Positions 37,880 to 45,910 of a stretch of DNA of 64,000 nucleotides are shown in pieces; position 1 is the stretch's first letter; every line of letters starts with the position of its first letter. Location of the stretch: positions 248,001-312,000 of the forward strand of contig NZ_BCTN01000001.1 in assembly GCF_001571305.1 (NCBI RefSeq), given 5' to 3'. Below the pieces are notes generated by a model. It was given only the letters and a program-made list of their open reading frames with translations. It was not told where the DNA came from and made no database searches. The position numbers and the translations under genes were made by a program. The DNA comes from Erwinia persicina NBRC 102418. GTDB lineage: Bacteria; Pseudomonadota; Gammaproteobacteria; Enterobacterales; Enterobacteriaceae.

Positions 37880-39151
37880 ATGGCTAAGCCCTCCATCCTG
37901 CTTGATTTCAGTCTGCTGAAAAATAACGCCCCTTTCCGCGCCATCTTTTGTGCCCGCATGCTGTCCGTCTTCTCGCTGGGCATGCTGGCCGTCGGCGTGC
38001 CGATCCAGATCCAGGCAATGACCGGCTCCACCCTGCAGGTGGGGGTCGCGGTGATGCTGGATGGGGTCGGTATGTTTATTGGCTTAATGCTCGGCGGTAT
38101 CCTTGCGGACCGCCTTGACCGGCGTAAGCTGATCCTGTTTGCCCGCGGTACCTGCGGTATTGGCTTTGCCGCCCTGAGCCTCAATGCGTTTCTTCCCGCA
38201 CCGTCGCTGTGGGCGCTGTATGTGCTGGCGGCGTGGGATGGCTTCTTTGGTGCGCTGGGGATGACGGCACTGATGGCGGTGATCCCGCTGCTGGTTGGCC
38301 GGGAAAACCTCGGTGCGGCAGGGGCGCTGAGTATGGTGACCGTGCGCCTCGGGGCGATCCTCTCCCCGGCGATTGGCGGGGTGATCATTGTCGCCGGTGG
38401 CGTCGGCTGGGCGTTTGCCGTTGCTGCCGTCGGCACGCTGGCCACGCTGATCCCCCTGGTACGCCTGCCGACGATGAAACCGGACGCGCAGGAGCCGGAA
38501 CACCCGCTGCGCGCGCTGGCCAGCGGCATTCAGTTTGTCTGCCGGCAGAAAGTGGTGGGTTCCGTGGTGCTGTTGGGCATGCTGGTCAGCATTGTTGGCG
38601 CGGTGCGCATCCTCTTTCCGGCGCTGGCCATCAGCTATCACGCGGATGCCTCCGCCATTGGGCTGATGTATTCCGCCGTCCCGCTGGGGGCGATGATCGG
38701 TGCCTTTACCAGCGGCTGGGTACCGCGTCACGGACGGCCGGGGATTCTGGTGCTGGTCAGCGCCACCTGCGCGTTCCTGGCGATTGCTTCACTGGGGCTT
38801 TACAGCCACTTTATCCCTGCCCTGCTGGCCCTGGTGGTATACGGCTACTGCAATGCCATTGCTTCGCTGCTGCAATATATGCTGATTCAGCACCATACGC
38901 CTGACCACCTGCTGGGGCGCGTCAACAGTCTGGGTACCGCTCAGGATGTGACGGGAGATTCCGTGGGGGCGCTGGGCCTGGGCGTATTAGGTAAGCTGTT
39001 AACGCCGGTGGTGAGCGTGCTGTCGTTCGGTGCGGCAGCGGCCGGGGTCGCGCTGGTGCTGGCCGGCCTGGTAGGGACACTGCGGCGGGCAACGCTGACG
39101 GCAGAGCCCTCTGCCCCGTCGGAGGCGTCAGAGCCGGTAACCCATTCGTAA
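37880..39151 (+). CDS. entS: Siderophore exporter, MFS family
   Basis: 423 residues from ATG 37880 (MAKPSILLDFSLLKNNAPFRAIFCARMLSVFSLGMLAVGVPIQIQAMTGST, the EntS N-terminus); the frame is open upstream but runs through the promoter. E. coli EntS has 416. Twelve predicted helices with the MFS loop GGILADRLDRRKLIL after helix 2. It exports the finished siderophore from the cytosol. Divergent from fepDGC, convergent with fepB. Confidence 0.93.
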   Translation: MAKPSILLDFSLLKNNAPFRAIFCARMLSVFSLGMLAVGVPIQIQAMTGSTLQVGVAVMLDGVGMFIGLMLGGILADRLDRRKLILFARGTCGIGFAALSLNAFLPAPSLWALYVLAAWDGFFGALGMTALMAVIPLLVGRENLGAAGALSMVTVRLGAILSPAIGGVIIVAGGVGWAFAVAAVGTLATLIPLVRLPTMKPDAQEPEHPLRALASGIQFVCRQKVVGSVVLLGMLVSIVGAVRILFPALAISYHADASAIGLMYSAVPLGAMIGAFTSGWVPRHGRPGILVLVSATCAFLAIASLGLYSHFIPALLALVVYGYCNAIASLLQYMLIQHHTPDHLLGRVNSLGTAQDVTGDSVGALGLGVLGKLLTPVVSVLSFGAAAAGVALVLAGLVGTLRRATLTAEPSAPSEASEPVTHS

Positions 39152-39187
39152 CCGGCATCATCTGACAGGGGCCGGCCGGGCAAACAG

Positions 39188-39220
39188 GCGGGCCTTCTTC
39201 AAACGGCCCGCTTAGCGGGC
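39188..39220. terminator. GC-rich inverted repeats between entS and fepB
   Basis: GCGGGCC / GGCCCGC (39188 and 39205) and GCCCGC-TTA-GCGGGC over the fepB stop compete for the same bases. A bidirectional stop for two converging genes is plausible; no T-run for entS. Confidence 0.45.
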
Positions 39221-40270
39221 TTTAAAGTGCCGTTCAATACTGTCCAGCATATTGCTGGCACTGAAGTAATCGAGGCGGAAGGTATCCGGCCCCATCGCAT
39301 ACACCTGGTTATTTTTTACTGCGGTAAGATGCTCCAGGAACGGATTCGCCCGTACCCTGCCTACCGTGGCATCATCTGCGGCAAACAGTAGCAGACTTTT
39401 CCCGGTTAATCCTGCCGCCATATTTTCGCCTGACAGCTGAATAATATCGTTACGCTTGCCCATGCTGGTGCCACCGTGTACGTCTGCGGGTGGCATCGCC
39501 AGCGTAAAGCCCAGCGCCGACAGCAGCTTGCCCTGCGCAGACGCCTCCGTCCACAGGTTCAGGCCGCGGCCGTCTTCGTAGTAAACCAGTGCCGAGACCG
39601 GCTGCGGCGGTAACGCAATCGCCTGTTTGACCGCCTGCACCCGCTGTTCGAAACGGTCAATCACCGCACTGGCGTCCTTCTCATGCCCGGTGATCTCCCC
39701 CAGCTGTACCGCCAGCTGCTGCCAGCTTTTATCACCGTAGTCGATCACCAGCGTCGGGGCGATAGCGGAGAGCTGATCGTACAGCTTCAGCGCCGAGTCC
39801 CCCCCGGTAGCGGAAATCACGATCAGGTCCGGTGCGGCCGCGGCAATCGCCTCTGCGTTGGGTTCCGTGATATACAGCGGCTTCAGCCCGATCTGAGCGG
39901 CCTCGGCGCTCCACTGCTTAAAAAAACCGCGATCGTCAGACACCGTGCTGTTACGGCTGGTGCCGCCCGACCCGACCAGCGGCGCGTGAATGGCCAGCAG
40001 GGTGCCGGTGATGGTCACGCTGGTAGAGACGATACGCTCAGGGGCCTGCTTCAGGGTCAGAGGCCCTTTGGGGGTTTGCAGGGTGCGCGGCCAGCCTTGC
40101 TGTGCTTCCGCTGAGGCTGGAGCAGGCACCGCAGACGCCTGCGAAGCGTCCGGCCGATCGGCGATATGCTGTGTTGAACAGCTACGGACAGACACCACAA
40201 AGATCAGGGCGGCGGCAACCAGTACTGCGCACAGTACCGGGAAGGAGAAGGGTTTTTTCATCTTGGCCAT
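39212..40270 (-). CDS. fepB: Ferric-siderophore periplasmic binding protein
   Basis: 352 residues from ATG 40270 (MAKMKKPFSFPVLCAVLVAAALIFVV signal region); the frame is open to 40315 but through the Fur box. Binding-protein blocks: PKGPLTLKQAPERIVSTSVTITGTLLAI, PDLIVISATGGDSALKLYDQLSAIAPTLVIDYGDKSW, NPFLEHLTAVKNNQVYAMGPDTFRLDYFSA, all FepB-like. A Cys right after the hydrophobic stretch (SVRSCS) might be lipidated, though the lipobox is poor. Carries the ferric siderophore to FepDGC. Confidence 0.92.
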   Translation of the reverse strand: MAKMKKPFSFPVLCAVLVAAALIFVVSVRSCSTQHIADRPDASQASAVPAPASAEAQQGWPRTLQTPKGPLTLKQAPERIVSTSVTITGTLLAIHAPLVGSGGTSRNSTVSDDRGFFKQWSAEAAQIGLKPLYITEPNAEAIAAAAPDLIVISATGGDSALKLYDQLSAIAPTLVIDYGDKSWQQLAVQLGEITGHEKDASAVIDRFEQRVQAVKQAIALPPQPVSALVYYEDGRGLNLWTEASAQGKLLSALGFTLAMPPADVHGGTSMGKRNDIIQLSGENMAAGLTGKSLLLFAADDATVGRVRANPFLEHLTAVKNNQVYAMGPDTFRLDYFSASNMLDSIERHFKAR

Positions 40271-40276
40271 TACGTT

Positions 40277-40295
40277 GCAAATGAGTCTTATTATC
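40277..40295 (-). promoter_or_regulatory. Fur box of fepB
   Basis: On the minus strand GATAATAAGACTCATTTGC matches the Fur consensus at 14 of 19 positions. It ends seven bases before the fepB start codon. In E. coli entC lies on the other side of this promoter; here there is none. Confidence 0.75.
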
Positions 40296-40364
40296 ATACA
40301 TTTAATGGCGAACAAATTAAACGGCTTATCGCGGGTGCAGGGCGGGCGGGCAGGAAGAGAAATG

Positions 40365-40388
40365 AAAAAGGCCGGGTCCCCCCGGCCT
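40365..40388 (-). terminator. Intrinsic terminator of the Gfo/Idh gene
   Basis: AGGCCGGG, TCCC, CCCGGCCT: 8-bp stem; on the minus strand it is followed by a T-run of five. Confidence 0.8.
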
Positions 40389-40397
40389 GACAGCGCG

Positions 40398-41519
40398 TCA
40401 GACTTTCATCCAGCGCCGCTCTGCGGCTGAAACCGCTATCGCTTCCAGCACTTTTGATACCTGCAGGCCTTCTGCAAAATCAGGCCACATGCGATCCCCG
40501 GCGGCAATACCGTTAATCAGATCGCGGACTTCAACGGTTTTCTGGTCGTTAAAGCCGATGCCGTGCCCGGCAGAGATGCAGAATGCCGCATAGTCAGGGT
40601 GTGCCGGGCCGGTGAGGATGGTTTTGAAGCCCTGGCGGCCTGCCGGATCGTCATGGCTATACAGCGCCAGTTCCGCCATGCGCTCCTGAGTATAACGAAG
40701 GCTGCCTTTGGTGCCCGTCACCACGTAGGTCAGGCCCATTTTGCTGCCGCAGGCAATGCGCGAGGTTTCAATCACCCCGTGCGCACCGTTAGCAAAGCGC
40801 AGCAGTGCACTGGCCTGGTCTTCGTTTTCCACATCGCGCATCAGGGAGCGATTTTTCGGGTCCGGACGCTGTTTGATCACCGTCATCATATCGCCGCTGA
40901 CTTCATCAATATTGCCCACCAGATAGTGCGCCATATTCACGATATGCGCCGCCAGGTCGCCCAGCGCTCCCAGACCGGCCAGTGCTTTCTGGCAGTGCCA
41001 GTCCAGCGGCGTCATCGGGTCAGCCAGGTAGTCCTCGTTGTGGGTGCCGTAAAAATGCACCACCTCGCCAATTTCCCCCCGGGCGATGATCTCTTTCGCC
41101 AGCTGGCTGGTCGGATTTTTCATATAGTTGAAGCCGACCAGCGTTTTCACCCCGGCTTTTTCCGCCGCCCGCACCATTTCTTCAGCATCGGCCGCGTCCA
41201 GCGCCAGCGGTTTTTCAGAATAAACATGCTTACCGTGCCGGATTGCCTCCAGCGCCATCTCTTTGTGCAGGAAGTTAGGCGCGCAGATATCGACCACATC
41301 AATATTCTCATCCGCCACCAGCTCCCGCCAGTCACCGGTCGACCGGTTAAACCCCAGCGTTGCCGCCTGTGCGCTCGCCAGCTCCGGATTGACCTCTGCC
41401 AGCATCTCACGCACCAGCTCCCCTTTCAGGTTAAAGACCGTCGGGGCCTGAGCATAAGCGATTGCGTGGCAGCGTCCGATATAACCGGTACCGATCAGCC
41501 CGATTCTGACTTTTTTCAT
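40398..41519 (-). CDS. Gfo/Idh/MocA-family dehydrogenase
   Basis: 373 residues. N-terminal Rossmann fold GLIGTGYIGRCHAIAY, the family EKPLAL motif (SEKPLALDAADAEEMV) with its catalytic Lys, and the (beta/alpha) C-domain with GDLAAHIVNMAHYLVG. These enzymes oxidise sugars, inositols or their derivatives with NAD(P). Substrate not readable. It stands alone between fepB and tRNA-Asn, but it may serve the sugar locus at 51-64 kb. Confidence 0.88.
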   Translation of the reverse strand: MKKVRIGLIGTGYIGRCHAIAYAQAPTVFNLKGELVREMLAEVNPELASAQAATLGFNRSTGDWRELVADENIDVVDICAPNFLHKEMALEAIRHGKHVYSEKPLALDAADAEEMVRAAEKAGVKTLVGFNYMKNPTSQLAKEIIARGEIGEVVHFYGTHNEDYLADPMTPLDWHCQKALAGLGALGDLAAHIVNMAHYLVGNIDEVSGDMMTVIKQRPDPKNRSLMRDVENEDQASALLRFANGAHGVIETSRIACGSKMGLTYVVTGTKGSLRYTQERMAELALYSHDDPAGRQGFKTILTGPAHPDYAAFCISAGHGIGFNDQKTVEVRDLINGIAAGDRMWPDFAEGLQVSKVLEAIAVSAAERRWMKV

Positions 41520-41821
41520 GGTGGGTCCTTAGGGTGGGAGAAAAATGAAACAAACATTCAACATCCATGGAATGTATATACCGAAACTTAGCGTATCAAC
41601 GTCAAAATGAAATAAACGTGATCACCCTGACGAAAATCAGTGCAACACGGCTGCAAGCCCCGTCACACCCTGCAAGACACACCGCAAAAGCATCATTAGT
41701 GTGGGGAAACTCACACCGATGTCAGGAAGATGCTGCTTTATTCAGCAGTTGAACCAAAAGCGTGAAATCAGGCTTTGACATCCCCTGCCCCGCTGGATAT
41801 GATGCGCCCCGTTCCAACAAT
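41520..41821. other. 302-base region between Gfo/Idh and tRNA-Asn
   Basis: ACATTC at 41558 and GAATGT near 41570 form a short inverted repeat, possibly an operator for the Gfo/Idh gene. The tRNA promoter must lie near 41765-41815; ATATGATG-like sequence near 41798 may be its -10. No gene seen. Confidence 0.35.
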
Positions 41822-41897
41822 TCCTCTGTAGTTCAGTCGGTAGAACGGCGGACTGTTAATCCGTATGTCACTGGTTCGAGTCCAGTCAGAGGAGCCA
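41822..41897 (+). tRNA. tRNA-Asn (GTT)
   Basis: 76 bases with full cloverleaf: acceptor TCCTCTG / CAGAGGA, anticodon GTT at 41855-41857 in a 7-base loop, TTCGAGT in the T loop, and encoded CCA. A strong terminator follows directly. I found no second copy of its 3' end in the window, so no sign of an integrated element here. Confidence 0.97.
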
Positions 41898-41905
41898 AAT
41901 TCGAG

Positions 41906-41938
41906 AAGCCCGCTTAAGGAAACTTAAGCGGGCTTTTT
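41906..41938 (+). terminator. Intrinsic terminator of tRNA-Asn
   Basis: AAGCCCGCTTAAG, GAAA, CTTAAGCGGGCTT: perfect 13-bp stem, tetraloop, then T. Confidence 0.93.
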
Positions 41939-41994
41939 CATTTACGCTTTCAGCCGGGGTGATCCCTGCCCCCACTCTCGCTCCGGGCCGCCTG

Positions 41995-42693
41995 ATGTCT
42001 GCCATTATTGATGACTTTATTGCTCCACCCTGCCATGACGACATTGAGATCCTCTTTCAGGATGACCATCTGGTGCTGATCAATAAGCCTGGCGGCCTGC
42101 TGAGCCTGTCGGGGAAAAATGCGCACAATCTCGATTCGGTGCATCACCGTCTGGTGAAGATCTTCCCCGGCTGTACTCTGGTCCATCGTCTGGATTTCGG
42201 GACCTCCGGGCTGATGGTCGTGGCGCGCAATAAGGCAGTGAATGCCGCCCTCTGCCATCAGTTCAGCCAGCGCACCGTGAGCAAGGTTTACAGCGCCCTG
42301 CTCTGCGGACATCTGGCGGACAATGAAGGGGTGATAGACGCGGCGATTGCCAAAGATCCGGCGCTGTTTCCCCGGATGTCGATTTGCCCGCTTAACGGCA
42401 AACCCGCCCGCTCGCGCTATCGGGTGATTGAGCGCCTGTCCCCTGCGCCGCAGGAAGGTTTCTTCCTGCCGTTAACGCGGGTGCAGCTGATGCCGGAGAC
42501 CGGGCGAACCCATCAGCTGCGTATTCACTGCCAGCAGCTTGGTCACCCCATCCTGGGATGTGACCTGTACGGCGGCCTTCTGCTGCCGGGAACGGAGCAG
42601 ACCACGCGGCTGATGCTGCACGCCAGCGAGCTGGATTTTGTTCACCCCGTCAGCGGAGAGCGGGTGACCGCCCGCCACTCCAGCCCGTTCTGA
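41995..42693 (+). CDS. RluA-family RNA pseudouridine synthase
   Basis: 232 residues from ATG 41995 (an in-frame GTG at 41959 is possible). Catalytic Asp in the motif VHRLDFGTSGLMVVARNK, further RluA blocks QDDHLVLINKPGGLL and ETGRTHQLRIHCQQLGHPILGCDLYG. It isomerises a uridine in rRNA or tRNA; which one cannot be told. No S4 domain precedes the catalytic part. Confidence 0.9.
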   Translation: MSAIIDDFIAPPCHDDIEILFQDDHLVLINKPGGLLSLSGKNAHNLDSVHHRLVKIFPGCTLVHRLDFGTSGLMVVARNKAVNAALCHQFSQRTVSKVYSALLCGHLADNEGVIDAAIAKDPALFPRMSICPLNGKPARSRYRVIERLSPAPQEGFFLPLTRVQLMPETGRTHQLRIHCQQLGHPILGCDLYGGLLLPGTEQTTRLMLHASELDFVHPVSGERVTARHSSPF

Positions 42694-42727
42694 TCCTGCC
42701 CGGAAAGCATCCGGCGGGCCTGCCGTT

Positions 42728-43330
42728 TCAGTTTGCCGGGGCAGCCAGAAACGCCGGTCGCTGTTCGGCCTGTTGACTGAAGCTGTCCACTCCGGGGTAA
42801 TCCGCACGGCTGACCACATCCGGCAGCATCAGGCAGGTAAAACGCCACGCCACGGCGATACTGATCCCCCCGACGGTGAGGATCGCGGGGGGGTGTGCCT
42901 GCACTTGCTCTTCCAGCGCCTGCCATACGCCATGAAGCTGTCGGGTCACCCTGTCGACCCAGGGCTGATGCTGTTTTTCCTCCGGCCGCAGACGCCGTTC
43001 ATAAACGATCTGTACCGCTTTTTCACAGGCCGCCAGTGCCAGGCCGGTCAGGCTCACATCCCTCACCCTGTCCTCTGCGGATTCAGGCACCAGTGCAGAG
43101 GTGTGCGGCGACAGATCCTGCAGATAACGGATAATCAGTGAAGATTCCATCAGGATCTGCTGGTCATCCGTTATCAGCGTCGGGGCTTTGACCGCCGGAT
43201 TGATTTTAGCGAACGCCTCAAAATCACCAAATACCGACAGGGGGCGGTGTTCGTACTGCAGGCCGAGCACATTCATACAGACGGCAACGCGTCTGACATA
43301 GGGCGAATCCAGCATACCGATCAAAACCAT
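42728..43330 (-). CDS. Glutathione S-transferase family protein
   Basis: 200 residues: thioredoxin-like N-domain (MVLIGMLDSPYVRRVAVCMNVLGLQYEHRPL ... VKAPTLITDDQQILMESSLIIRYL) and helical C-domain. The SP (Ser9) position is the usual catalytic place in bacterial GSTs. GGAGG precedes the ATG. It starts 4 bases after the hydrolase stop, so the two are one operon. Confidence 0.9.
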   Translation of the reverse strand: MVLIGMLDSPYVRRVAVCMNVLGLQYEHRPLSVFGDFEAFAKINPAVKAPTLITDDQQILMESSLIIRYLQDLSPHTSALVPESAEDRVRDVSLTGLALAACEKAVQIVYERRLRPEEKQHQPWVDRVTRQLHGVWQALEEQVQAHPPAILTVGGISIAVAWRFTCLMLPDVVSRADYPGVDSFSQQAEQRPAFLAAPAN

Positions 43331-43333
43331 GGC

Positions 43334-44185
43334 TTACCTCCGGGTAGATTGATTAACGAACGCTATAACCTGTGCAGCGACAGGCTGGGGGATATCTTCC
43401 ATCAAAAAGTGTCCGGCGTGCTGATAAATATGCAGGGTGGAGCCGGGAATATCGTGCTGCAGGCGTCGGGCATAGTGGACGGGCTGCCATTCATCGTCTG
43501 CACCCCATAGGATCTGCACGGGCAGCCGGAGCTGCGGGAGCCTTTCCGCGAAGTCTGCCGTGTAGCAGGCATTATAGTGGGCCACCTGGTGCTGATAAAA
43601 GGAGGCCTGCCCCAGCGTGCCACAGAGGGGGGCGAGGAACTGTTCCAGCCGCTCACCGGCCATCAACGGCTTATTAAAAACCGCCATCTTCAGCTGACGC
43701 GTCATTGTGCTGCGATGCTCACTGGCCGGTGTCAGCGCATACTCTGCATAGCGATCCCGCATATCCCGCCACGTGGGCGACGGCCACGAGTCGTAGCACG
43801 GCGCATCGGCAACCGTCAGGGTCAGCAGACGCTGCGGTTCGTCCAGGGCCAGCCGGAGGGCAATCGCCCCGCCGATATCGTGACCAAAAAGATGCGTTTT
43901 TTCCAGCTGCCAGTGATCCAGCAGATCGTGCAGGAACGCGACCTGCGCCGCCACTGAGGTATCGGCATGCAATGGGCGCTCGGATGCGCCATACCCGGGC
44001 AGGTCATACAGGTGTACCTGAAAACCGGCGTCTACCCATAGCGGCACAAGCGCCTGCCAGATAACCGTATGGGCTGGGGTGCCGTGAACCAGCACCAGAG
44101 GGATACCGGAACCGTGAACGCCCGCCGCAATGCGGCAGCCATTAATCACAACGTGCTGGTTCAGTAATGAATGTTCGCGAGGCAT
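43334..44185 (-). CDS. Alpha/beta hydrolase with Asp nucleophile
   Basis: 283 residues from ATG 44185 (CAGGAG upstream; the frame is open to 44203). Oxyanion block LVLVHGTPAHT, nucleophile elbow GHDIGG with Asp103 in place of Ser, later GADDEWQP acid region and YQHAGHFLMEDIP His. Asp nucleophiles are typical of haloalkane or haloacid dehalogenases and epoxide hydrolases, so the substrate is probably an epoxide or halogen compound, or a natural analogue. Coupled to a GST and divergent from a LysR regulator. Confidence 0.85.
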   Translation of the reverse strand: MPREHSLLNQHVVINGCRIAAGVHGSGIPLVLVHGTPAHTVIWQALVPLWVDAGFQVHLYDLPGYGASERPLHADTSVAAQVAFLHDLLDHWQLEKTHLFGHDIGGAIALRLALDEPQRLLTLTVADAPCYDSWPSPTWRDMRDRYAEYALTPASEHRSTMTRQLKMAVFNKPLMAGERLEQFLAPLCGTLGQASFYQHQVAHYNACYTADFAERLPQLRLPVQILWGADDEWQPVHYARRLQHDIPGSTLHIYQHAGHFLMEDIPQPVAAQVIAFVNQSTRR

Positions 44186-44292
44186 TGTCTGCTCCTGAGT
44201 CACATTAACGTGGTCTCAGCAGGCTACGGCTTGACGGGGTATGACACCAGTGACATTGTTTACCGATGAAAACTCACTTTTGTCATACTTAA

Positions 44293-45189
44293 ATGAATAA
44301 ACGTCTTTCAGTGGATGCGCTCAGGGTATTCAGAACCGTAGTGCAAACCGGCAGCATGACCAAAGCCGCCTCGCTCCTCAACCTGAGCCAGTCGGCGGTG
44401 AGCTGGAAGCTGCGGCGGCTTGAAGATCAGCTGCACTGCCCGCTGCTGACGCGGGTCGCCGGCAGAGCCGCGCCGACGGAAAAAGGCAGCGTGCTGTTGC
44501 AGCATGCGGAGAAAATACTCCATGAACACGACAACGCCGTGGCCTTTTTTTCCCCGTCTGCGCTGCGGGGCAGGCTGCACGTTGGGGTGACGGAGCAGAT
44601 CTCGCTACCCGCGGTGTGTGCGACGATTGCGCGTTTCACCCATCATCATCCGGAGGTAGAGATTCAGCTGGAGGTGGAACAAAGCCATGTGCTGCGGCAG
44701 CGTTATGACGCGGGAGAGCGGGACCTGATCCTGCATCAGGATTTCACCGGCGTTCGTTCAGCGGAAGACCGCGTGCTGTGGAGTGAGAAGCTGTACTGGT
44801 GCGCGCCAGCGACCTGGCGCTATCCATCCGCACGGCCCCTGCCGCTTATCAGCTGGGGGCCGGACTGTTTTTACCGCCGCCTGGCGGAGGAACAGCTGCA
44901 CCAGGCTGGCCTGCCTTACAGGGTGATGCTGGCGTGCCCTTCCATCGCCGGGATGCTGGCGGCGATCCATGCCGGTCTGGGCGTCGGCATCCTGAATGAA
45001 GCCAGCGCGGATCGCGGCGTCCAGCCGGTTGCAGAGCTGGAACAGAGGATGCCGCTGCCGGCGGTAGACGCCCTGCTGCGGGTCAATGAACACCGCCATA
45101 ATCCGGCCAGTGAGGCTTTCTGCCTGATGCTGAGAAAACAGCTGCAGCATCCGACGCAAGCGGGCGATAACAGGACGGTGACGGGCTGA
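44293..45189 (+). CDS. LysR-family regulator
   Basis: 298 residues with the N-terminal helix-turn-helix (LRVFRTVVQTGSMTKAASLLNLSQSAVSWKLRRLEDQLHCPLLTR) and a LysR sensor domain. Divergent from the hydrolase-GST operon, with 107 bases between the starts, hence its probable activator. Inducer unknown. Confidence 0.9.
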   Translation: MNKRLSVDALRVFRTVVQTGSMTKAASLLNLSQSAVSWKLRRLEDQLHCPLLTRVAGRAAPTEKGSVLLQHAEKILHEHDNAVAFFSPSALRGRLHVGVTEQISLPAVCATIARFTHHHPEVEIQLEVEQSHVLRQRYDAGERDLILHQDFTGVRSAEDRVLWSEKLYWCAPATWRYPSARPLPLISWGPDCFYRRLAEEQLHQAGLPYRVMLACPSIAGMLAAIHAGLGVGILNEASADRGVQPVAELEQRMPLPAVDALLRVNEHRHNPASEAFCLMLRKQLQHPTQAGDNRTVTG

Positions 45190-45213
45190 TACGGCGCGAA
45201 TGCCGTATCAGCC
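45184..45213. terminator. Hairpin between LysR and yaiL
   Basis: GGCTGATACGGC, GCGAAT, GCCGTATCAGCC: perfect 12-bp stem that overlaps the LysR stop codon and lies between two converging genes. Confidence 0.6.
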
Positions 45214-45224
45214 GCCAGCGCCGT

Positions 45225-45764
45225 TTACCACATCAGGTCGTCCGGCACCTTAAAGTCAGCGTACGGATCTTCTTCGTCCTGCTCTTCCTGACTCAGTGCG
45301 CTGTTCAGGACAATGCTGCTGGCATCCCGCTGGGCAATTTTGTCGGCAACGCTGGCCGGGATAATGGCGTACTGGCTCTCGCCGCTGTTATCGGCCACCA
45401 GACGCGCAATGGCCAGTCGGCCGCTGATCAGCTGGGACTGGGTGAGCTTATCAACGGATATTTTTTTGATCAGGTTGCCATCGGTAAAGTTAAAGCCGAT
45501 ATCGCCTCTTGAGATATCCACCCTGTTCATTTCGATCAGCTGCTTCACCTGTGCTTTGTACTCTTTGGATAACGCAGCCTGTTTCTGCTGTTCGCTCAGC
45601 TGCTTATCACGCTCGATCTGGGCTTTTTTATTCTCTTCCACCGCTTCTCTGGCCTCACGGGCCTGCGCTTTGGATTTTTTGACCGTTCTCTGCACTTTGG
45701 CCATCTTTTTGCTGCTGACGAGCCCTGCTTTCAGCATCTGTTCTTGTAAGGTCAGTTTTGTCAT
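45225..45764 (-). CDS. yaiL: YaiL, DUF2058 family
   Basis: 179 residues from ATG 45764, the same length as E. coli YaiL; the frame is open to 45887 but that extension is not conserved. It begins MTKLTLQEQMLKAGLVSSKKMAKVQRTVKKSK, a Lys-rich helix, then a charged coiled segment (about 30-70) and a C-terminal domain. Function unknown; nucleic-acid binding has been suggested for the family. Confidence 0.92.
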   Translation of the reverse strand: MTKLTLQEQMLKAGLVSSKKMAKVQRTVKKSKAQAREAREAVEENKKAQIERDKQLSEQQKQAALSKEYKAQVKQLIEMNRVDISRGDIGFNFTDGNLIKKISVDKLTQSQLISGRLAIARLVADNSGESQYAIIPASVADKIAQRDASSIVLNSALSQEEQDEEDPYADFKVPDDLMW

Positions 45765-45910
45765 GGTGATTTCTGAATCCGCTGTAAATTTGCCGGGATT
45801 ATACCTGTAATTGCCGGGGCTGTGCCAGGTGAAGGGGACTGAGCTTTGAGGGGCACATCTCCCGACAGCCCCCCTCGCACTCAACACGGCCTGAAAAGCC
45901 CGTCACACCG

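Noticed and set aside
41822..41940. tRNA-Asn as attachment site of an integrated island
   Set aside because: No second copy of the tRNA 3' end in the window and no integrase. The siderophore locus ends about 1.5 kb before it, so island status is not supported.
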